From the NCBI GenBank assembly GCA_029243165.1, contig JAQWSN010000006.1:1-46082 (forward strand): DNA of 46,082 nt, given 5' to 3'. Positions 27,147 to 36,422 of the stretch are shown here, piece after piece. The notes under the pieces are model-generated. The model saw nothing but the letters and a program-made list of their open reading frames with translations. It made no database searches and was not told the DNA's origin. Every line of letters starts with the position of its first letter. Within the stretch, counting starts at the first letter, position 1. The position numbers and the translations under genes are program-made. This stretch comes from Flavobacteriaceae bacterium (GTDB lineage: Bacteria; Bacteroidota; Bacteroidia; Flavobacteriales; Flavobacteriaceae).

Positions 27147-28505
27147 ATGAAACATAATTCTTTTCACCCTTATTTTATTGTACTTTTTTTTTCAGTAACA
27201 ATGCTTTTTTCTCAAACTAAAGAGCATCCTTGGCAAATTTCTTTTGGATTTAATGCTGTGGATACATTCCCAACGGATGTTGTAACTCAAGGTGATTTAT
27301 TTGAAGACTTTTTTAATGTTGGAGACCATTGGAATGTAGCTCCGTATCCTTCTCAAATTGGTATTACAAATTACATTGGTAGTGGCTTTTCTTTTGGGCT
27401 TCGTTTCAGTCATAACACCATCTCAAAGTATGGAGATCTCAAAGCGGATAATGATCTTTTTGCTTCGGGAGATGCCGTTATTAAGTACGATATCAATGCT
27501 TTATTAAAGACGGAACGATTTGCTCCCTATCTTGAAACGGGAGGAGGATATGTTTTTTTCGATGAGATCAGTGCTGGGTATTTTAATCTTGGTTTTGGAA
27601 TAGAATATGCACTAGGACAGAAGAAAAAAACAGTTCTTTTCGCCCAAAGTATTTTTCGAAATACAGGAGAAACTTATGGCAACAAACATTTTCAACATTC
27701 AGCGGGCTTAGGTTTTAGGTTTGGAAATAATGATCAGGATAATGATGGTATTAAGGATGCTGAAGATGCCTGTCCAGAGGAGTTTGGTCTTGCTGAGTTT
27801 AACCGTTGTCCAGATTCTGATAATGATGGGGTGCAAGATTCTATTGATGCTTGTCCTGAGAGCCCAGGTTTGGCAGAATTGAATGGATGCCCTGACCGGG
27901 ATGGCGATGGAGTAGAAGATCGTCAAGATAATTGTCCTGATACAAAAGGGTTACAAAGCCTAATGGGCTGCCCAGACTCAGATGCTGATGGGATTCGTGA
28001 TTCGGAAGATGCTTGTCCAGAGGTTTATGGGTTAGAAGCTTTTGACGGATGTCCAGATTCAGATAATGATGGTGTAGAAGATGCAGAGGATGAATGTCCT
28101 GAGGTTGTAGGCTCAATCACAAATAATGGATGTCCAGAAGTAGATGAAAGCGTAATAGAGGAACTCAATGAGATTGGACAAACAATTTATTTTCAGACTA
28201 ATAGTAATAAGCTGAGTAAAAATGACAAACGTATCCTAAGTCGTGTTTATGAAACTTTAGCCGCTTATCAAAATTATGAAATTGAAGTGCAAGGGCACAC
28301 TGACAGTGTAGGAGCAGAGGATTTGAACATGAAATTGTCTAAAGCTCGTGCCCAAGCAGTTGCAGATTATTTAATTTTTAAAGGCTTTTCTCGAAATAAG
28401 ATTAGTGCTCGTGGATACGGTGAAAGTAAACCAGCAGAATCAAATCTTACGGCAAGAGGAAGATCATTAAACAGAAGAGTGGTGTTTAAGTTGATAAAAA
28501 ATTAA
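27147..28505 (+). CDS. OmpA family protein with five TSP3-type calcium repeats
   Basis: The 452-residue protein has a signal peptide (ending MLFSQ), an N-terminal beta-barrel of about 165 residues, and five 27-residue thrombospondin type-3 repeats of the form D.D.DGV.D..D.CP......GCP. A C-terminal OmpA peptidoglycan-binding domain follows (EVQGHTDSVGAEDLN, LSKARAQAV, then ARGRSLNRRV). It would tie the outer membrane to the cell wall, with calcium stiffening the repeats. It sits between the two halves of the photolyase island but has its own terminator, so it looks like an independent unit. Confidence 0.92.
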   Translation: MKHNSFHPYFIVLFFSVTMLFSQTKEHPWQISFGFNAVDTFPTDVVTQGDLFEDFFNVGDHWNVAPYPSQIGITNYIGSGFSFGLRFSHNTISKYGDLKADNDLFASGDAVIKYDINALLKTERFAPYLETGGGYVFFDEISAGYFNLGFGIEYALGQKKKTVLFAQSIFRNTGETYGNKHFQHSAGLGFRFGNNDQDNDGIKDAEDACPEEFGLAEFNRCPDSDNDGVQDSIDACPESPGLAELNGCPDRDGDGVEDRQDNCPDTKGLQSLMGCPDSDADGIRDSEDACPEVYGLEAFDGCPDSDNDGVEDAEDECPEVVGSITNNGCPEVDESVIEELNEIGQTIYFQTNSNKLSKNDKRILSRVYETLAAYQNYEIEVQGHTDSVGAEDLNMKLSKARAQAVADYLIFKGFSRNKISARGYGESKPAESNLTARGRSLNRRVVFKLIKN

Positions 28506-28532
28506 CCTGGACTTCTTGCTGATTTTTTACAG

Positions 28533-28566
28533 AAAAGACCGTTTAATTTTAAGCGGTCTTTTTTTT
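28533..28566 (+). terminator. Intrinsic terminator of the OmpA gene
   Basis: AAAAGACCG (28533-28541) pairs perfectly with CGGTCTTTT (28554-28562); the stem extends inward through GTTTA/TTAAGC with one G-U pair. A run of eight Ts follows the GC-rich part. Confidence 0.9.
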
Positions 28567-28636
28567 GTAATATTCAATAATTTCGTTCCATATTTTTTTT
28601 CTATTTAGTATCTTGTAGGTAAAAATTGTTAGCGAA

Positions 28637-29950
28637 ATGGAGAATGAAAAACCAATTGCTATGGTTTGGTTGCGCAATGATTTGAGACTTTCGGATCAGC
28701 AATCATTCAGCTCGGCGGTAAGCTCAGGCCTAGACGTTGTAGCTTATTATTGTTTTGACCCCAAGCATTATGAAACCACTCAATGGGGATTTCCGAAAAC
28801 AGAAAGCTACAGAGCTCAATTTTTAATAGAAACATTAACCCAGCTTAAACAAGCGCTACTGGAATTAAATATTAGTTTAATTGTAGAACATAAAGATCCT
28901 GTTGAAGGTCTTGTTCATTGGATTGATAAACTTAACGTATCTACAGTTTACTTTCAAAAGGAGTGGACCCAAGAAGAACGCGTTGTTGAAAAAAAACTTC
29001 GTTCAATTGTTCGCTCAGAGATTGTATTTAAATCACATTACGATCAGTTTTTATTCCATCCAGAAGACCTTTCCTTTCCTTTGGATGAATTACCAGAGGT
29101 GTTTACTCAATTTAGAAAACTATGCGAAAAAAAATGTCATGTTCGAAAATTGATTCCAGAGATTGTTTCTTTACCCAAAGACAATTTACTTACTAATAAT
29201 TTTGAAATTCCAAGCTTGAATGATTTGGGATTAACAGCTAGAGAAGTGCATCCAAATTCTGCCTTTCCTTTTAAAGGGGGCAGTAAAGAGGCGGAGAAAA
29301 GACTGAATCATTACTTCTGGAATACTAAAAAACTCTCCTATTACAAGCAAACAAGAAATGGCTTAATCGGTAACGATTACAGCTCAAAATTTTCAGCTTG
29401 GCTAGCTAATGGATCCCTTTCGGCACGTCAGATTTATTGGGAAATTAGTTCATACGAAAAGGAAGTTAAAAAAAATCAGTCTACCTATTGGTTGATTTTT
29501 GAATTGATTTGGAGGGACTATTTTAAGTACATTTCTCTAAAACATCAGGATACGATCTTTCATTTAGGTGGAATTTTACAAAAGGATTACCACTGGGAAA
29601 GGGATACTAGAAGTGTAAAAAATTGGATGGAAGGGAAAACCAAAGAACCTTTTGTTAATGCCAATATGATTGAACTAAAAAAGACAGGATGGATGAGTAA
29701 TAGAGGTCGTCAAAATGTAGCTTCTTATTTTGCAAAAGACCTTCTGCTCGATTGGCGCATTGGGGCAGCTTATTTTGAATCTTTACTCATCGACTATGAT
29801 GTGCACAGCAATTATGGGAATTGGATGTATGTGGCTGGGGTTGGGAATGATCCACGGGATCGGAAGTTCAATGTCCGATTTCAAGCGGAACGCTATGATG
29901 AGGGCGGAAAATTTCAACAGATTTGGAATCAAAAAACACTTTTTGAATGA
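28637..29950 (+). CDS. Cryptochrome DASH
   Basis: The 437-residue protein has the photolyase antenna domain (MVWLRNDLRLSD) and FAD domain, with the DASH features KGGSKEAEKRLNHYFW, YKQTRNGLIG, and the C-terminal GNDPRDRKFN segment that separates DASH from class I enzymes. HSNYGNW (about 390-396) keeps the flavin-contacting Asn and the Trp. DASH proteins repair dimers in single-stranded or looped DNA and may also signal. Its stop overlaps the FeS-BCP start by four bases (ATGA). I see no exact consensus promoter; TATCTTGT about 25 bases upstream is near-consensus. Confidence 0.93.
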   Translation: MENEKPIAMVWLRNDLRLSDQQSFSSAVSSGLDVVAYYCFDPKHYETTQWGFPKTESYRAQFLIETLTQLKQALLELNISLIVEHKDPVEGLVHWIDKLNVSTVYFQKEWTQEERVVEKKLRSIVRSEIVFKSHYDQFLFHPEDLSFPLDELPEVFTQFRKLCEKKCHVRKLIPEIVSLPKDNLLTNNFEIPSLNDLGLTAREVHPNSAFPFKGGSKEAEKRLNHYFWNTKKLSYYKQTRNGLIGNDYSSKFSAWLANGSLSARQIYWEISSYEKEVKKNQSTYWLIFELIWRDYFKYISLKHQDTIFHLGGILQKDYHWERDTRSVKNWMEGKTKEPFVNANMIELKKTGWMSNRGRQNVASYFAKDLLLDWRIGAAYFESLLIDYDVHSNYGNWMYVAGVGNDPRDRKFNVRFQAERYDEGGKFQQIWNQKTLFE

Positions 29951-31479
29951 ATCTAAAACTCATTTTAGGGGATCAATTAAATCTTGAGCATTCTTGGTTT
30001 AAAAAAGGGGACGATTCTGTCGTTTTTGTACTGATGGAAATGCGTCAAGAGACCGACTATGCAACGCATCACATTCAAAAGATTGTTGCTTTTTTCGGTG
30101 CAATGCGTAATTTTAATGAGACCCTATTAGCAAGGGGACACCAAACGCACTATTTGACTCTTGACGACCCCAAAAACACTCAGAATTTAGAAGATAATTT
30201 AAAGATACTTCTTCAACAGTATTCAGCAACCACCTTTTCTTATTTGGAACCCGATGAATTCCGACTTGACAAGCAATTGAAAGATTTTTGTAATTCGCTT
30301 TCCATCTCTAGTAAGGTTGAAGACACAGAACATTTCATGACTTCTAGGACAGAATTGAGTTCTTTTTTTGAAGGGAAAAAACAGTTGATTTTGGAATTTT
30401 TTTACCGCAATATGCGAAAGAAATTCAATCTATTGATGCAACTCGATCAGCCGGAGGGTGGTCAGTGGAATTTTGATAAAAATAACCGTAAAAAGTGGAA
30501 GGGTACACCTGAAATCCCACCACCGTATTTACCAAGTTCGGATCAACTTTTAGGTTTAAAAAAAATGATTGAGAAGGCTGGAGTAAAGACCATTGGATCT
30601 TTTGATCAAGACCACTTTCTCTATCCATTGAGTCGGAAACAAGCTCTAGATCAGTTAGCGTATTTTTGTGAGCACTTATTAGTCCATTTTGGTGATTATC
30701 AAGATGCTTTGCATACTGATGAGGTAAATCTTTTCCACTCAAGGATTTCGTTTGCTTTAAATACCAAAATGATAGATCCGCTTGAGGTTGTTCAGCAGGT
30801 AATTGATTTTTACAGAGAAAACAAAGAGGATATTGAACTCTCACAAGTAGAGGGATTTGTTCGTCAAATTATTGGTTGGAGAGAATACATGCGTGGAATT
30901 TATTGGAAAGAAATGCCGAATTACGCAAAAACCAATGCATTGGAAAATTCGAATCCTTTGCCTAAATTCTATTGGACAGGAACGACTAAGATGAATTGTC
31001 TTCATCAGAGCATTACTAATTCTTTGGATCACGCCTATGCACATCACATTCAGCGGCTGATGATCACAGGCAATTTTGCCTTACTTGCTCAAGTTCATCC
31101 CGATGCTGTGGACCAGTGGTATTTAGGAATTTATGCGGATGCTATTGAATGGGTTCAAATCACAAATACTCGTGGAATGAGTCAATGGGCAGATGGAGGC
31201 ATTGTAGCAACAAAGCCATACGTCTCAGCTGCAGCTTACATTCACAAAATGAGTAATTACTGTGACAGTTGTCAGTACGATAAGAAAAAACGCGTTGGGG
31301 AAGACGCCTGCCCGTTTAACAGTTTGTATTGGAATTTTTTAGATGATAAAAAACAGTTTTTTGCAAAAAACAATCGGATGGCAATGATGCTTCGTTTGTT
31401 AGAAAAAATTCCACCAGAGGATCTAGAGCAAATCAAATTAAGAGCAGCAAAAATTCTAAATAATCCTGATGACTTCTAA
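29947..31479 (+). CDS. FeS-BCP photolyase (bacterial 6-4 photolyase, PhrB/CryB-like)
   Basis: The 510-residue protein begins with L-I-L-G-D-Q-L, the mark of the iron-sulfur bacterial cryptochrome/photolyase family. Four cysteines at the expected places, C351 (NCLHQS), C439 and C442 (CDSC) and C455 (ACPFN), would bind a [4Fe-4S] cluster. The family repairs (6-4) photoproducts and uses FAD with a ribityllumazine antenna, from work on Agrobacterium PhrB and Rhodobacter CryB. It overlaps CRY-DASH by four bases and the next photolyase-like gene by eleven. Activity here is inferred from family and the intact cysteines. Confidence 0.93.
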   Translation: MNLKLILGDQLNLEHSWFKKGDDSVVFVLMEMRQETDYATHHIQKIVAFFGAMRNFNETLLARGHQTHYLTLDDPKNTQNLEDNLKILLQQYSATTFSYLEPDEFRLDKQLKDFCNSLSISSKVEDTEHFMTSRTELSSFFEGKKQLILEFFYRNMRKKFNLLMQLDQPEGGQWNFDKNNRKKWKGTPEIPPPYLPSSDQLLGLKKMIEKAGVKTIGSFDQDHFLYPLSRKQALDQLAYFCEHLLVHFGDYQDALHTDEVNLFHSRISFALNTKMIDPLEVVQQVIDFYRENKEDIELSQVEGFVRQIIGWREYMRGIYWKEMPNYAKTNALENSNPLPKFYWTGTTKMNCLHQSITNSLDHAYAHHIQRLMITGNFALLAQVHPDAVDQWYLGIYADAIEWVQITNTRGMSQWADGGIVATKPYVSAAAYIHKMSNYCDSCQYDKKKRVGEDACPFNSLYWNFLDDKKQFFAKNNRMAMMLRLLEKIPPEDLEQIKLRAAKILNNPDDF

Positions 31480-32950
31480 CCGAATTCCAGTAGGGGTAGT
31501 TTGGTTTAAACGGGATTTAAGGCTATTAGATCACGAGGCTTTAACGCATGCGATAAAAAAACACAAAAATGTTTTACTGATTTACATTGCGGAGGATTCG
31601 CTTCAAAAGGAACCCCATACTAGCGAAAGGCATCTGGATTTTATCAAGCAGTCAATAGTGGATTTAAACACGAAGTTAGAAAGGTTTAACACCCAAATTC
31701 TTGCCGTTGAGGGAGAAGTGGTTGAGGTATTGGAAAAATTGAATTTGTATTTTAAAATAGAGGCCCTCTATTCCCATTATGAAACAGGAATTGGACTGAC
31801 TTTCAAGCGCGACATTGAAGTGAAAAAGTGGGTTGAAAAGCAGCAAATTCTTTGGGATGAGTATCGACATCAAGGTGTTTTTCGGGGTTTGAAACATCGC
31901 AAAAAATGGTTGCAGCATTGGACCGCTTTAATGAATGAAGAGCTGTTTCCATTTCCTTCCGAAAAGAAATTTATCAGCAAAAATCACTTGGGTAAATTTT
32001 TAAAGTATTTTAAAATAGTAGACTTAACTACGGAGCACTCAAAGTTTATCCAGCCGGGTGGAGAAACTAATGCTCATCGTTATTTAAATTCTTTTTTTGA
32101 AGGTAGGTACGTTACTTATCAAAAGCACATATCAAAACCCGATTTAGCTCGAAAAAGCTGTAGTAGACTTTCACCCTACATAGCCTATGGTAATTTATCG
32201 ATGCGTCAGGTTTTACAAAGAACAGAGGAGGAGAAGGAAACGGGAAAAACGGGTTTTGGTATCCGTGCTTTTGAATCCAGACTGCGTTGGCAGTCCCATT
32301 TCATTCAAAAATTTGAAATGGAATGTCGAATGGAATTTGAAAGTATTAATCGGGGTTATCATCGTTTAGAAAAACCGATTAACCGACATCATATTAGGGC
32401 TTGGGAAGCAGGAAAAACTGGTGTACCGATGGTTGATGCTGCAATGCGTTGTTTGGTGGGTACGGGTTATTTAAATTTTAGAATGCGGGCTTTGGTAGTT
32501 TCGTTTTTTGTACATCAATTGTGGCAACCGTGGCAAGCTTGCTCTGCTTTTTTAGCACGTCAGTTTCTAGACTTTGAACCTGGAATTCACTTTCCTCAAC
32601 TGCAAATGCAAGCGGGTGAAACAGGGATTAACACCTTACGTATTTACAACCCGGTAAAAAACGGGCAAGAACACGATCCTAAAGGACATTTCACCAAACA
32701 GTGGCTCCCTGAGCTTAAAAACCTTCCTGAGGAACTGATACATGCCCCATGGGAAATTACTGCATTTGAAGAAATGCTTTACGATTTCAATATTGAAAAA
32801 AACTATTTGCGCCCCATTGTAGATTTAGAGCAAAGTCGTAAAGAGGCCTCTTCACTTTTGTGGGGAATGCACCAAGATAATTTAGTTAAACAAGAAAGTA
32901 AGCGTATCTTGCAACGTCATACGCTTCCAAATAGGAAAAGTATCCAGTGA
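31469..32950 (+). CDS. Divergent cryptochrome/photolyase-like FAD-binding protein
   Basis: The 493-residue product has an antenna-type N-terminal domain ([14 protein letters not shown]) and the FAD-pocket segments [10 protein letters not shown] (about 232-241) and [10 protein letters not shown]. The stretch that should hold the flavin Asn and the NWQW-type tryptophans reads instead like [13 protein letters not shown] (about 374-386), and DW in the preceding helix is replaced by QPWQ. It is thus a distinct clade, possibly a repair enzyme with different electron transfer, or a photosensor. It overlaps the FeS-BCP gene by 11 bases; the TIGR03643 gene follows after one base. Confidence 0.85.
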   Translation: MTSNRIPVGVVWFKRDLRLLDHEALTHAIKKHKNVLLIYIAEDSLQKEPHTSERHLDFIKQSIVDLNTKLERFNTQILAVEGEVVEVLEKLNLYFKIEALYSHYETGIGLTFKRDIEVKKWVEKQQILWDEYRHQGVFRGLKHRKKWLQHWTALMNEELFPFPSEKKFISKNHLGKFLKYFKIVDLTTEHSKFIQPGGETNAHRYLNSFFEGRYVTYQKHISKPDLARKSCSRLSPYIAYGNLSMRQVLQRTEEEKETGKTGFGIRAFESRLRWQSHFIQKFEMECRMEFESINRGYHRLEKPINRHHIRAWEAGKTGVPMVDAAMRCLVGTGYLNFRMRALVVSFFVHQLWQPWQACSAFLARQFLDFEPGIHFPQLQMQAGETGINTLRIYNPVKNGQEHDPKGHFTKQWLPELKNLPEELIHAPWEITAFEEMLYDFNIEKNYLRPIVDLEQSRKEASSLLWGMHQDNLVKQESKRILQRHTLPNRKSIQ

Positions 32951-32951
32951 T

Positions 32952-33236
32952 ATGAAAAAGAAAATCGACTTTACAGCGCCTCAGATAGATCGAATCATTG
33001 AAATGGCATGGGAAGATCGGACACCTTTCGAAGCGATATCCATTCAGTTTGGATTGAAAGAACAAGAGGTGATTACTCTTATGCGAAGAGAAATGAAACC
33101 TTCTAGTTTTAAAATGTGGCGTGCAAGGGTGCAGGGTAGGGGAACCAAACATCAAAAAAAGCGTCCAGATTCAACACAGACGTTTCGATGTACGAGACAA
33201 AAGGGAATCAGTAACAATAAAATTTCCAAACGGTAA
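32952..33236 (+). CDS. TIGR03643 family small protein
   Basis: The 94-residue protein matches TIGR03643 over its first 70 residues: IDRIIEMAWEDRTPFEAI, QFGL, EVITLMRREMKPSSFKMWR and GRGTKH. The front part looks like a helix-turn-helix (a tri-helical region with Q-F-G-L-K-E-Q-E-V), and the tail is basic. The family is found near cryptochrome/photolyase genes. It is probably cotranscribed with the three preceding genes. DNA binding is a guess from the helical pattern and charge. Confidence 0.82.
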   Translation: MKKKIDFTAPQIDRIIEMAWEDRTPFEAISIQFGLKEQEVITLMRREMKPSSFKMWRARVQGRGTKHQKKRPDSTQTFRCTRQKGISNNKISKR

Positions 33237-33240
33237 AAGA

Positions 33241-34068
33241 TCAATAACGAACTTCTACGTTCATCCCTACACTTCCAGAGCCTACCTTAGACCAAGTTCC
33301 TTGACTCACTTCACGAGCAATCAGAGGAGATCCAAAGAAACCTCCTGAAAAATACAGTTTTCCAGGGCCTAAATCTTCAATCCACTCGATTGAGACAAAA
33401 AAATCTTCATCTATTACAATTTCATAGGGAGCTAAATCTTTACTCACAATCCCCGAAGTAGCATCGGTTTCGATAATTATGTTTTCTTTTAGTAGTGTCG
33501 AGGTGGGGAGTCCATTTTCAACCGAATAAAAGTTGATTCGAAAACGAATAAGACCGTAATCGTTTTCCACTAAAGAAATATTAAATTTCTTAAGGATCAT
33601 TGGGCGTTTGCGTTGGCGTACAACAAACCCCATCTCATTTCCTAGTTTATTGGTGGTAAAAGCGGCATAAATAAGCTTTGTAGTAGTTTTGTTTCCAAGA
33701 ATTTTTGTTTCAAATTGAGTTCTTTTGGTAGAGACAACGACTTCTTCAAGTTCAGTTGATTCTTCAGTAAGCGGTATGATCAGGAGCTCTTTTTGAAGAT
33801 ATTCCTGTAAAACATAAGTTTTACTTTCAAAACCAATCATTGAAAAACGCAAGTTTGATTGACTGTATTGGAGTGGGTCAATTTCAAGTTGGAAATACCC
33901 TTGTTCGTCAGAGACAGTACCAATATTTTCGTCCACTAAACCAATGTTTACATAGGGAATCGGTTCTTCGGTCAATGCGTCAATGACTTGGCCAATCAGT
34001 TCTGTTTGACCAAAACCAGATACATAGTTAAGGATTAAAACAAGTAGGAATAGAACATATTTGGACAT
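33241..34068 (-). CDS. CarboxypepD_reg-like domain protein
   Basis: I start at the ATG at 34068, which leads straight into a signal peptide (YVLFLLVLILNYVSGFGQ); a longer frame opens with TTG inside murA. The 275-residue protein has a carboxypeptidase-regulatory-like beta-sandwich (G-Q-V-I-D-A-L-T-E-E-P-I-P-Y-V-N-I-G, about residues 26-100), then a domain typical of Bacteroidota with VVSTKR after it. Unlike TonB-dependent receptors it has no barrel. Likely periplasmic or surface protein of unknown role, last gene after murA. Confidence 0.78.
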   Translation of the reverse strand: MSKYVLFLLVLILNYVSGFGQTELIGQVIDALTEEPIPYVNIGLVDENIGTVSDEQGYFQLEIDPLQYSQSNLRFSMIGFESKTYVLQEYLQKELLIIPLTEESTELEEVVVSTKRTQFETKILGNKTTTKLIYAAFTTNKLGNEMGFVVRQRKRPMILKKFNISLVENDYGLIRFRINFYSVENGLPTSTLLKENIIIETDATSGIVSKDLAPYEIVIDEDFFVSIEWIEDLGPGKLYFSGGFFGSPLIAREVSQGTWSKVGSGSVGMNVEVRY

Positions 34069-34081
34069 GGAGCAATCCGTT

Positions 34082-35395
34082 TTAATTTTTAATACGCTCA
34101 ATTTTAGCTCCTAGTTTTTGGAGTCGTGGGACAATGTTTTCATAGCCTCGATCAATTTGTTCGATGTTGTGAATCACGCTTGTTCCTTTTGCGGAGAGTG
34201 CAGCGATCAGTAATGAAATTCCGGCACGAATGTCAGGAGAGGTTAAAGTAGCCGCTTTTAATTGGGACTTAAAATCATGTCCAATAACAGTAGCTCTGTG
34301 GGGATCACATAAAATAATTTTGGCTCCCATGTCAATGAGTTTATCTACGAAAAACAGGCGACTTTCGAACATTTTTTGATGAATCAAAACACTTCCCCTT
34401 GCTTGGGTCGCTACTACTAAAACAATACTTAGTAAGTCAGGGGTAAATCCTGGCCAAGGGGCATCTGAGATGGTTAAAATAGACCCGTCAATGTAACTTT
34501 GTATTTCATAACCGTCTTTATGAGCAGGGATAAAAATATCATCCCCCTTTTTTTCAATGGTAATACCGAGTTTTCGGAACACATTAGGCATTTGCCCTAA
34601 ATACTCCCATCGAACATTTTTAATGGTAATTTCACTTTTAGTCATTGCAGCTAAACCTACCCAACTTCCTATTTCAATCATATCGGGAAGTACGGTATGT
34701 TCTGTTCCGGTGAGACTCTTCACCCCTTCGATGTGAAGTAAGTTTGACCCAATGCCTTTAATTTTTGCTCCCATTCTATTGAGCATGGAGCAAAGCTGTT
34801 GAAGGTAAGGTTCGCAGGCTGCATTGTAGATGGAGGTATGTCCTTCTGCCAGCACGGCTGCCATAACGATATTTGCTGTTCCAGTTACTGAAGCCTCGTC
34901 CAATAAGAGATCGGTTCCAACCAGTTTTTTTGCTTCAACACTGTAGAAGTAATCTTCCTTATTGTAATTGAATTCAGCTCCTAGTCGGATAAGCCCTTCA
35001 AAGTGGGTGTCAAGTCGGCGTCTACCAATCTTGTCGCCACCGGGTCTTGGAATACTTCCTTTTCCAAAACGAGCCAATAACGGACCAACTAGCATAATGG
35101 AGCCTCTCAACCCTTTGCCGTCCTTTTTAAATTGTTCTGAATTGAGGTAGTTTAAATCAATAGCGTCTGATTGAAATTGAATACTGCCTTTACCTAGTTG
35201 ATTAACTTTCACCCCAAAGTTGCTAAGTAACTTGATGAGTTTATTGACATCAACAATATCAGGGATATTGTGAATAGTAATGGGGTCAGCTGTTAAGAGT
35301 ACAGCACATAGGATTTGCAAGACTTCATTTTTTGCACCCTGAGGTGTAATGGATCCTTTTAATGGATGACCTCCTTCAATTACGAATGACTCCAT
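34082..35395 (-). CDS. murA: UDP-N-acetylglucosamine 1-carboxyvinyltransferase
   Basis: The 437-residue protein is an EPSP-synthase-type enzyme that adds enolpyruvate to UDP-GlcNAc, the first committed step of peptidoglycan synthesis. K22 (GAKNE) and the catalytic Asp in the GFTPDLLSI segment are present. In the active-site loop PGGDKIGRR the position of E. coli Cys115 is D121. That change is known to prevent alkylation by fosfomycin. It lies between DUF4290 (5 bases upstream) and the CarboxypepD_reg-like gene. Confidence 0.95.
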   Translation of the reverse strand: MESFVIEGGHPLKGSITPQGAKNEVLQILCAVLLTADPITIHNIPDIVDVNKLIKLLSNFGVKVNQLGKGSIQFQSDAIDLNYLNSEQFKKDGKGLRGSIMLVGPLLARFGKGSIPRPGGDKIGRRRLDTHFEGLIRLGAEFNYNKEDYFYSVEAKKLVGTDLLLDEASVTGTANIVMAAVLAEGHTSIYNAACEPYLQQLCSMLNRMGAKIKGIGSNLLHIEGVKSLTGTEHTVLPDMIEIGSWVGLAAMTKSEITIKNVRWEYLGQMPNVFRKLGITIEKKGDDIFIPAHKDGYEIQSYIDGSILTISDAPWPGFTPDLLSIVLVVATQARGSVLIHQKMFESRLFFVDKLIDMGAKIILCDPHRATVIGHDFKSQLKAATLTSPDIRAGISLLIAALSAKGTSVIHNIEQIDRGYENIVPRLQKLGAKIERIKN

Positions 35396-35400
35396 GCGAA

Positions 35401-36042
35401 TTAGTAGCGTTTGCGTTTGCGGTTTCTTTGTTTGCTGCTGTTATTGCTTTTAGGGCCGTTACCATTTTTGGTCTTGAACTTAAGAAGTTCAGAAGATTCA
35501 CTCAAAGGGAGTTGTGCTACTGCAACTTTGAGTTTCCCATTAGAGAGTTCGTCTAAATGTGCTAAAATGACGGCATCGTCAACTGAATCTTTGTTCCAAC
35601 TCAAAAAACTTTTTTTCATGTGATTGGCAATTGTAAAAACCAAAACTTCTTTGAGTTCATTTTCTTCCCAGTTAATGGCAACATCGATCATGCGTTTGAT
35701 GTTATTTCCGTAAAATCGATATTTGGGATGATTTTGTGGATAAGCGAGTTTTTCTGGTTTGGCTTCCAGAACCTCTTTTTCAGGTTTTTCGTAAGGACAA
35801 TCGACATCGATATCGAAATTTGCCATGATGAAAAATTGATCCCATAATTTGTGTTGAAAATCGGGAACGTCTCTTAGGTGTGGATTTAGGTTTCCCATGA
35901 CACCAATAATGGCTTTAGCCTTTTTGTTTCGCTCTTCAGCGTTGGTCTCTGCCATGGTTTGCTCAATCATTAAATGAATGTGTCTTCCGTATTCTGGAAT
36001 TATCAATTGTTTACGCTTGGTGTTGTACTGCAAGGTATCCAT
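35401..36042 (-). CDS. DUF4290 family protein
   Basis: The 213-residue protein has the DUF4290 pattern: LQYNTKRKQLIIPEYGR, HIHLMIEQTM and a helical middle containing GNLNPHLRDVPDFQHKLWDQ, followed by a charged C-terminus (RNRKRKRY). It has no signal peptide and no catalytic motif, so it is probably cytoplasmic. In this phylum it regularly precedes murA, as here, which suggests a link to cell-wall synthesis or simple cotranscription. Function is unknown. Confidence 0.85.
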   Translation of the reverse strand: MDTLQYNTKRKQLIIPEYGRHIHLMIEQTMAETNAEERNKKAKAIIGVMGNLNPHLRDVPDFQHKLWDQFFIMANFDIDVDCPYEKPEKEVLEAKPEKLAYPQNHPKYRFYGNNIKRMIDVAINWEENELKEVLVFTIANHMKKSFLSWNKDSVDDAVILAHLDELSNGKLKVAVAQLPLSESSELLKFKTKNGNGPKSNNSSKQRNRKRKRY

Positions 36043-36128
36043 AAAAAATAGTTGCTAATGTTGTGGTGAAGTAAATATCGTATGCAAAATAGTAAATTCT
36101 ATTGAATTCTTTAGTTTTTTAGAAAAAA

Positions 36129-36422
36129 TTAGAGGGTAATAATTCCCTCTAGGGTACTGGCCTTTTTGTAGATTTGAATCACATGATCTGGAGTTTCCAT
36201 TTTAACCTTTACAGATAAACTGGTAAATGTTTTTTTACTCGACTGTTTTTCCGAGAATTCAGGTCTTGAATTTTCAAAAAAGGATTTTAAAGTTTGCAGA
36301 TGTTCAGATTCCGCTTTAACTATGAACTTGAAGAGATAAATTCCTGGCCAGACTTGAGATTCAAGCAATTGATCATAAAATCGTGAATAAAAATCTTCAG
36401 ACTGTGGTTGGGATTGCGACAA
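36129..36422 (-). CDS. DUF493 (YbeD-like) family protein
   Basis: The 97-residue protein fits the DUF493/YbeD fold, a small ferredoxin-like domain: W-P-G-I-Y-L-F-K-F-I-V, a helix with LQTLKSFF, S-S-K-K-T-F-T-S-L-S-V and a last strand and helix. In E. coli YbeD sits beside lipoate genes, but no lipoate gene is here. It may act as a small regulatory subunit. It is divergent from the AAA_28 ATPase gene with 48 bases between. Confidence 0.8.
   Translation of the reverse strand: MSQSQPQSEDFYSRFYDQLLESQVWPGIYLFKFIVKAESEHLQTLKSFFENSRPEFSEKQSSKKTFTSLSVKVKMETPDHVIQIYKKASTLEGIITL

Noticed and set aside
27726-28131. Repeated 81-base units, at first sight a possible satellite or CRISPR-like array
   Set aside because: They are the coding repeats of the five TSP3 calcium-binding units of the OmpA protein; they are diverged and in frame.
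35736-35745. Second DnaA-box-like TGTGGATAA
   Set aside because: It lies in the coding sequence of the DUF4290 gene and is explained by that gene's codons.
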